Shown piece after piece: positions 63,105 through 64,000 of a DNA stretch of 64,000 nt (within the stretch, counting starts at the first letter, position 1; the number at the start of each line of letters is the position of its first letter). The translations under genes were made by a program, and so were the position numbers. The stretch lies in NCBI GenBank assembly GCA_964503125.1, contig CAZCZE010000027.1, positions 1-64,000 of the forward strand, in the 5' to 3' direction. Below the pieces are notes generated by a model. It made no database searches. It was not told the origin of the DNA and saw only the letters and a program-made list of their open reading frames with translations. Source of the stretch: FEN-1219 sp964503125 (GTDB lineage: Bacteria; Pseudomonadota; Gammaproteobacteria; Steroidobacterales; Rariloculaceae).

Positions 63105-64000
63105 GCGCGGCCGTCCATCTCGAGCTCGATCTCGGCGACGGTGCGCGGCAACCCCTGCGTCAGCACGTCGGGACCCGCGCGGGTCACCTGCACGTCGTCC
63201 TCGATGCGGATGCCGATGCCGCGCCAGCGCTTGGCGACGCTCTTGTCGTCGGGCGACACGTAGATGCCGGGCTCGATCGTCATGACCATGCCGGGCTCGA
63301 GCAGCCGCCACTGGTCGGCAACTTTGTAGTCGCCGACGTCGTGCACGTCCATGCCGAGCCAGTGCCCGGTCTTGTGCATGAAGAAGCGCTTGTAGGCGAG
63401 CGACTTGACGAGCTGCGGCACCCGCCCCTCGAGCAGCCCGAGACCCTTGAGGCCTTTCGTCACGACGTCGACGGCCGCGTCGTGCGGATCGTTCCAGTGG
63501 TTGCCGGCCATGGCCTTGGCCGTGGCCGCTTGGTTCGCTTCGAGCACGACCTCGTAGAGCTCGCGCTGCGCCGCGTTGAACGCGCCGTTCACGGGGAACG
63601 TGCGCGTGACGTCGGACGCGTACATCGACACCTCGCAGCCCGCGTCGATGAGCACGAGCTCGCCGTCGCGTAAGGACGCGTCGTTGGCGCGGTAGTGCAG
63701 CACGCAGGCATTGGCCCCGGCCGCCACGATCGGCGGATAAGAGCACTCGGCGCCGTTGCGGCGGAATTCGTGGACGAACTCGGCCTCGAGCTCGTATTCC
63801 TTCATGCCGGGCCGGCACGCACGCATGGCGCGGCTGTGGGCCGCGACGGCGATGCGCGCCGCCTGGCGCATCGCGCTCGTCTCGGCGCGGCTCTTGAAGA
63901 GCCGCATCTCATGGAGCAGGTGATCGAGCGCAACGAGATCGCTCGGGGCATGGCCGCTCTGGCGCTTGCCGTTCAGCGTCTTCATGAAGGCCAGCAACCG
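63101..64000 (-). CDS. pepP: Xaa-Pro aminopeptidase P, N-terminus beyond window
   Basis: The visible 299 residues are the C-terminal creatinase-fold (M24B) domain. The dinuclear metal ligands are in VLIDAGCEVSMYASDVTRTFP (two Asp), HKTGHWLGMDVHD (His), MTIEPGIY (Glu) and IGIRIEDDVQ (Glu). It removes an N-terminal residue when proline follows. The frame stays open to the right edge, so roughly 130-150 N-terminal residues are missing. First visible gene of the ubiquinone operon, read leftward. Confidence 0.95.
   Translation of the reverse strand, partial: RLLAFMKTLNGKRQSGHAPSDLVALDHLLHEMRLFKSRAETSAMRQAARIAVAAHSRAMRACRPGMKEYELEAEFVHEFRRNGAECSYPPIVAAGANACVLHYRANDASLRDGELVLIDAGCEVSMYASDVTRTFPVNGAFNAAQRELYEVVLEANQAATAKAMAGNHWNDPHDAAVDVVTKGLKGLGLLEGRVPQLVKSLAYKRFFMHKTGHWLGMDVHDVGDYKVADQWRLLEPGMVMTIEPGIYVSPDDKSVAKRWRGIGIRIEDDVQVTRAGPDVLTQGLPRTVAEIELEMDGRA

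Overview
The window is GC-rich, very densely coded DNA from one bacterial chromosome. It most likely comes from a gammaproteobacterium outside the well-known model orders. The clearest taxonomic signal is the pepP-ubiH-(visC-like FAD monooxygenase) operon at the right edge, supported by an adjacent lgt-thyA pair. There are no rRNA, tRNA or CRISPR features, no transposase and no prophage. No gene-free stretch exceeds about 260 bases. Many neighbours overlap through ATGA or GTGA, and three convergent pairs share one CTAG as both stop codons.

Region 1-4740 (minus strand) is a polyamine operon: agmatine deiminase, a deoxyhypusine-synthase-like enzyme, arginine decarboxylase and N-carbamoylputrescine amidase (cut by the window edge). 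Together they would turn arginine into putrescine and probably sym-homospermidine. Next come an exported-looking YqgE/AlgH protein, a NYN-domain protein, an N-formylglutamate amidohydrolase-like protein overlapping a glutamate-cysteine-ligase-like enzyme, and a small charged protein with its own sigma70-like promoter.

Region 9260-13210 (minus) is the most unusual block: a KamA-type radical-SAM aminomutase, two different D-Ala-D-Ala-ligase-like ATP-grasp enzymes and a GNAT acetyltransferase, in one tight operon behind a recognisable promoter. Both residues known to bind the lysine side chain are kept in the aminomutase. I infer a pathway that makes beta-lysine and couples it into a small, possibly N-acetylated, peptide. 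Citrate synthase diverges from it.

Region 15312-21477 is a homoprotocatechuate-like catabolic locus: LigA/LigB-type extradiol dioxygenase, semialdehyde dehydrogenase (HpaE), isomerase (HpaF), a DapA-family aldolase, an FAH-family hydrolase (HpaG-like) and an MFS transporter, arranged as two divergent transcripts around an inverted repeat. Region 21483-29031 holds a membrane zinc peptidase, GNAT and VOC proteins, a decayed lspA-like pseudogene, an RND efflux pair and a trypsin-fold protein that seems to have lost its catalytic His. Region 29044-35140 (minus) is a PaoABC-like molybdenum hydroxylase operon extended by a 50-residue membrane protein, a cytochrome b561-type protein, an unknown protein and a c'-type cytochrome lipoprotein. 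This looks like a self-contained periplasmic oxidation chain.

The right half is mixed housekeeping and accessory genes: a Tat-exported Gfo/Idh/MocA-like protein, two secreted proteins that share a C-terminal domain, a cupin/ECF sigma/DUF6768 regulatory set, an HNH/DUF222 endonuclease preceded by a nested dyad, SrkA-like kinase, an M16 peptidase pair, thyA-lgt, a thioredoxin-fold YyaL-type protein, an M23 peptidase, a large two-module Nma111p-like protease, and the ubiquinone hydroxylases.
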